A stretch of DNA of 64,000 nt from Plasmodiophora brassicae (Eukaryota > Endomyxa > Phytomyxea > Plasmodiophorida > Plasmodiophoridae), in contig JASFAU010000002.1 of assembly GCA_039704465.1 (NCBI GenBank), positions 310,001 to 374,000 of the forward strand, written 5' to 3'. Under the pieces are notes generated by a model that saw nothing but the letters and a program-made list of their open reading frames with translations, did not search any database and was not told where the DNA came from. Below are positions 62,005 to 64,000 of this stretch, one piece after another. The position numbers were made by a program, and so were the translations under genes. The first letter of the stretch is position 1; the number at the start of each line of letters is the position of its first letter.

Positions 62005-64000
62005 ATGCCTTCCGCTGATGACAAGGACGACCAGCACGGTCCGTCCCTGCAGCACGACCATCATCGTCAACAGCAACCATCGCCCCAGGCAGCGGCCGGC
62101 GATGGCGCCGAATCCGTGTACGACGACATCTCCAGCGCGTTCGTCGACGAGATCTTCCGGGCGCGATGCGATGACCTGGGCATCGCACCGTCCCCCGAGG
62201 CGTTCCGCCGCTTCGAGACCGTCCTGAAGCGGAAAGTCGTCGACACGACGTTCGACATGGCGCAGAACGGGATGGGCCCGGCGTCGGCCGCGTGCATATC
62301 GAAGTGGCTGGCCGGCGACGACCTGTTCGACCGGGTCGACCTGTCGCGGAACGCCATCGGCAACGCGGGTGCCGCCCATGTCGCCGACCTGGTCCGTGCC
62401 AACCCGAACCTGACGTCGCTGACGCTTCGGTCGAACGACATCACGGCCAGCGGTGTCGTCGACCTGGCCGGCGCCCTTTCGACGTCCACGACCATGACGT
62501 CGCTGGATCTGTCATCGGACACGGGCTTCCAGAAGAACACGTTGGGCGATCGAGGCGCGCAGGCCTTGTCGCAGGCCATCGCCGCCTGCCCGACGTTAAC
62601 GTCGGTCTCTCTCGGCAACGTCGGGTCGGCCGGCCTGGCCCACGTCTCGCAAGCCTGCATGGCACGAGTCCAGCACCTGGACCTTCGCGCCAACAACATC
62701 GGGGACGACGCGTGTGCGGCCGTGCTCGCACCGCTGGCATCGTCCGCCGCTCTCACGCACCTGAACCTGTCCAGGAACGCGCTGACCGACGTCGTCACGC
62801 CGGCGATCGTGTCCCTGCTGTCGACATCGTCGTCGTCGCTTCGCCACCTGGATCTATCGCATAACGGGTTGTCGCGCGCGTTCGCCCTCGGCGTGCGTTC
62901 CGTGCTCGAGACGCCCGACACGGCCCGCCTGCAGACGCTGATTCTGGATGGGAACGCGCGGCTCGGGCAAGGCAAGGGCCACACGCCCCTGATCCAGGGG
63001 TGCATGCGCCACCCCTGGCTGACGACGTTGTCGCTGGTGCGCTGTGCGGTCAAGGACTGCTCGACGATCGCCCAGATGCTGAAGGAGAACACGGTCCTGC
63101 AACGCCTGTACCTGGCGCAGAACGCCATCGACGACGACGACGCCGTCGGGATCGGCAAGGCGCTGGCTGGCAATGCGGCGCTCGTCGTCCTGGACCTCAG
63201 CGAGAATTCCGTTGGGGACGCGGCCGGGGTCGCCATTGCGGACGGCCTGTCGACGAACACGACGCTGCAGGAGCTCGTCCTGAAAGACAACTCGCTGACG
63301 GACGTGACGGCGACGGCCATCCTGGCAGCGATCCGGTCGCCATCGGCGGCGTCGTCCCTGAACAGGCTGTCGCTGCGGTTGAACAGCGTGTCGCTGAAGG
63401 TGTGGGTGGACCTGGAGGCGGCGCTTCGCGCCAACCGGAACAACCTTCGCCAGCACATGATTGTCGAGTACCACGGGCAGCTGGCCGACCTGCAGCATCG
63501 GGAACGCCAGGCCCGGGAGCGCGTCGAGGCGCTCAGGGCGGAGCTGTCGGCGCGATCGGCCGCCGACGTCCGCGCCGAGGTCGACGAGGCGCGCGACACG
63601 CTGCCGGCGTTCAAGGACGACGAGGAGCGCCAGACGAGGGAGATGCGCGAGCACGTCCTGCAGGGCAGCAACCGGTGCCGGGCGGCGATCAAGGATGCGA
63701 CGGCGGCGAAGGACGCGCTGGAGAGCGAGTATCGCCGGGCGTACCGCGCGTTCGTGTCGCAGTCGCACAAGCTGGACCTGAAGGTCGGCAGCGAGCAGCG
63801 CAAGAAGGGCAACGCGTTCCGGGCGCTGCGCAAGCTCCAGAAGGCGGTGGCGGAGCAGAGCGCGGTCGTTCGGGAGCGGACGCTCCTGCAGCGCGCCCTG
63901 GAGCAGCAGTTGCAGGACGAGAGGGACGCGTCGCGGTGGCTGCAGGACGCCGTCCAGAAGTGGACGGCGAAGATCGAGAAGCTGACGGGGCAGATCACGC
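62005..64000 (+). CDS. Leucine-rich-repeat plus coiled-coil protein, 3' end beyond window
   Basis: The plus-strand frame from ATG 62005 stays open to the window end (665 codons, no stop). Residues 1-60 are acidic and His/Gln-rich. Residues about 100-460 form ribonuclease-inhibitor/NLR-type LRRs of about 28 residues (DRVDLSRNAIGNAGAAHVAD; LTSLTLRSNDITASGVVDLA; LQHLDLRANNIGDDACAAVL; LVVLDLSENSVGDAAGVAIA). After the LRRs comes a long charged coiled coil (LADLQHRERQARERVEALRA and onward), still continuing at position 64000. There is no NACHT or kinase domain in the visible part. Family resembles cytoskeletal/centriolar LRR proteins; function unknown. The minus-strand 643-codon frame over the same bases is a shadow of the GC-rich codon pattern. 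Confidence 0.85.
   Translation, partial: MPSADDKDDQHGPSLQHDHHRQQQPSPQAAAGDGAESVYDDISSAFVDEIFRARCDDLGIAPSPEAFRRFETVLKRKVVDTTFDMAQNGMGPASAACISKWLAGDDLFDRVDLSRNAIGNAGAAHVADLVRANPNLTSLTLRSNDITASGVVDLAGALSTSTTMTSLDLSSDTGFQKNTLGDRGAQALSQAIAACPTLTSVSLGNVGSAGLAHVSQACMARVQHLDLRANNIGDDACAAVLAPLASSAALTHLNLSRNALTDVVTPAIVSLLSTSSSSLRHLDLSHNGLSRAFALGVRSVLETPDTARLQTLILDGNARLGQGKGHTPLIQGCMRHPWLTTLSLVRCAVKDCSTIAQMLKENTVLQRLYLAQNAIDDDDAVGIGKALAGNAALVVLDLSENSVGDAAGVAIADGLSTNTTLQELVLKDNSLTDVTATAILAAIRSPSAASSLNRLSLRLNSVSLKVWVDLEAALRANRNNLRQHMIVEYHGQLADLQHRERQARERVEALRAELSARSAADVRAEVDEARDTLPAFKDDEERQTREMREHVLQGSNRCRAAIKDATAAKDALESEYRRAYRAFVSQSHKLDLKVGSEQRKKGNAFRALRKLQKAVAEQSAVVRERTLLQRALEQQLQDERDASRWLQDAVQKWTAKIEKLTGQIT

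Noticed and set aside
62067..63998. 643-codon minus-strand frame
   Set aside because: The plus strand gives clean leucine-rich repeats and a coil; the minus frame is Arg/Ser-rich shadow.

Overview
This is a nuclear genome window from a gene-dense, moderately GC-rich unicellular eukaryote. The gene set is eukaryotic: RNA polymerase III large subunit, coatomer beta, Elongator ELP3, exon-junction protein Y14, DNA polymerase kappa, and the kinetochore/Fanconi protein CENP-X. Most genes contain GT-AG introns of about 44-90 nt, and homology frames resume exactly across them. I rebuilt 25 multi-exon genes by hand. Every resulting coding length is a multiple of three, and the recognised products match family sizes. 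Compact genes, very short introns with a loose 5' splice site, a DYW-type PPR protein and secreted low-complexity proteins point to a free-living or parasitic protist. A plasmodiophorid or other cercozoan is my guess, but nothing here proves it.

Layout. 1-1.4 kb: end of a TMEM242-like gene and a chromodomain gene. 1.5-3.0 kb: a DNA-transposon-like element with long inverted ends built of 22-bp iterated units, followed by AT-rich repeats and unresolved sequence to 4.3 kb. 4.3-8.5 kb: a coiled-coil protein, mitochondrial citrate carrier, ETHE1 persulfide dioxygenase and a small helical protein. 8.5-18.6 kb: a DUF6729-like zinc protein, GlcNAc kinase, a CTC1-like telomere protein, an EF-hand protein and an SPFH-like membrane protein. 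18.6-26.4 kb: three consecutive secretory-pathway genes, including an 1862-residue tyrosinase-like protein with a giant Ser/Pro/Gln/Gly repeat. 27.2-33.1 kb: enoyl-CoA hydratase and RPC1. 33.8-39 kb: a small heat-shock protein and three orphan genes. 39.3-47.8 kb: a lysophospholipid acyltransferase, coatomer beta, Y14, ZC3HC1/NIPA and NAD kinase. 47.8-50 kb: an orphan and a tandem pair of Cys-rich PPxY proteins. 50.3-58 kb: ELP3, TTC39, CENP-X, an unresolved gene and Pol kappa. 58-64 kb: a coiled-coil protein, a PPR-DYW RNA-editing factor and the start of an LRR-coiled-coil protein.

Genes lie on both strands with short spacers, and no operon logic applies. Functional themes are mitochondrial metabolism and RNA editing (citrate carrier, ETHE1, crotonase, DYW protein), genome and telomere maintenance (CTC1, CENP-X, Pol kappa), RNA metabolism and translation (RPC1, Y14, ELP3), secretory traffic (coatomer beta), and a block of secreted proteins. 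I see no virus, CRISPR array, rRNA or tRNA. The items most worth following up are the 22-bp-iteron transposon, the apparently copper-less tyrosinase-like protein with a repeat tail, the Cys-rich/PPxY paralogue pair, several in-frame microexons (12-18 nt), the CTC1 homologue and the DYW protein. Coordinates given for spliced genes run from start codon to stop codon; exon limits are in the evidence.
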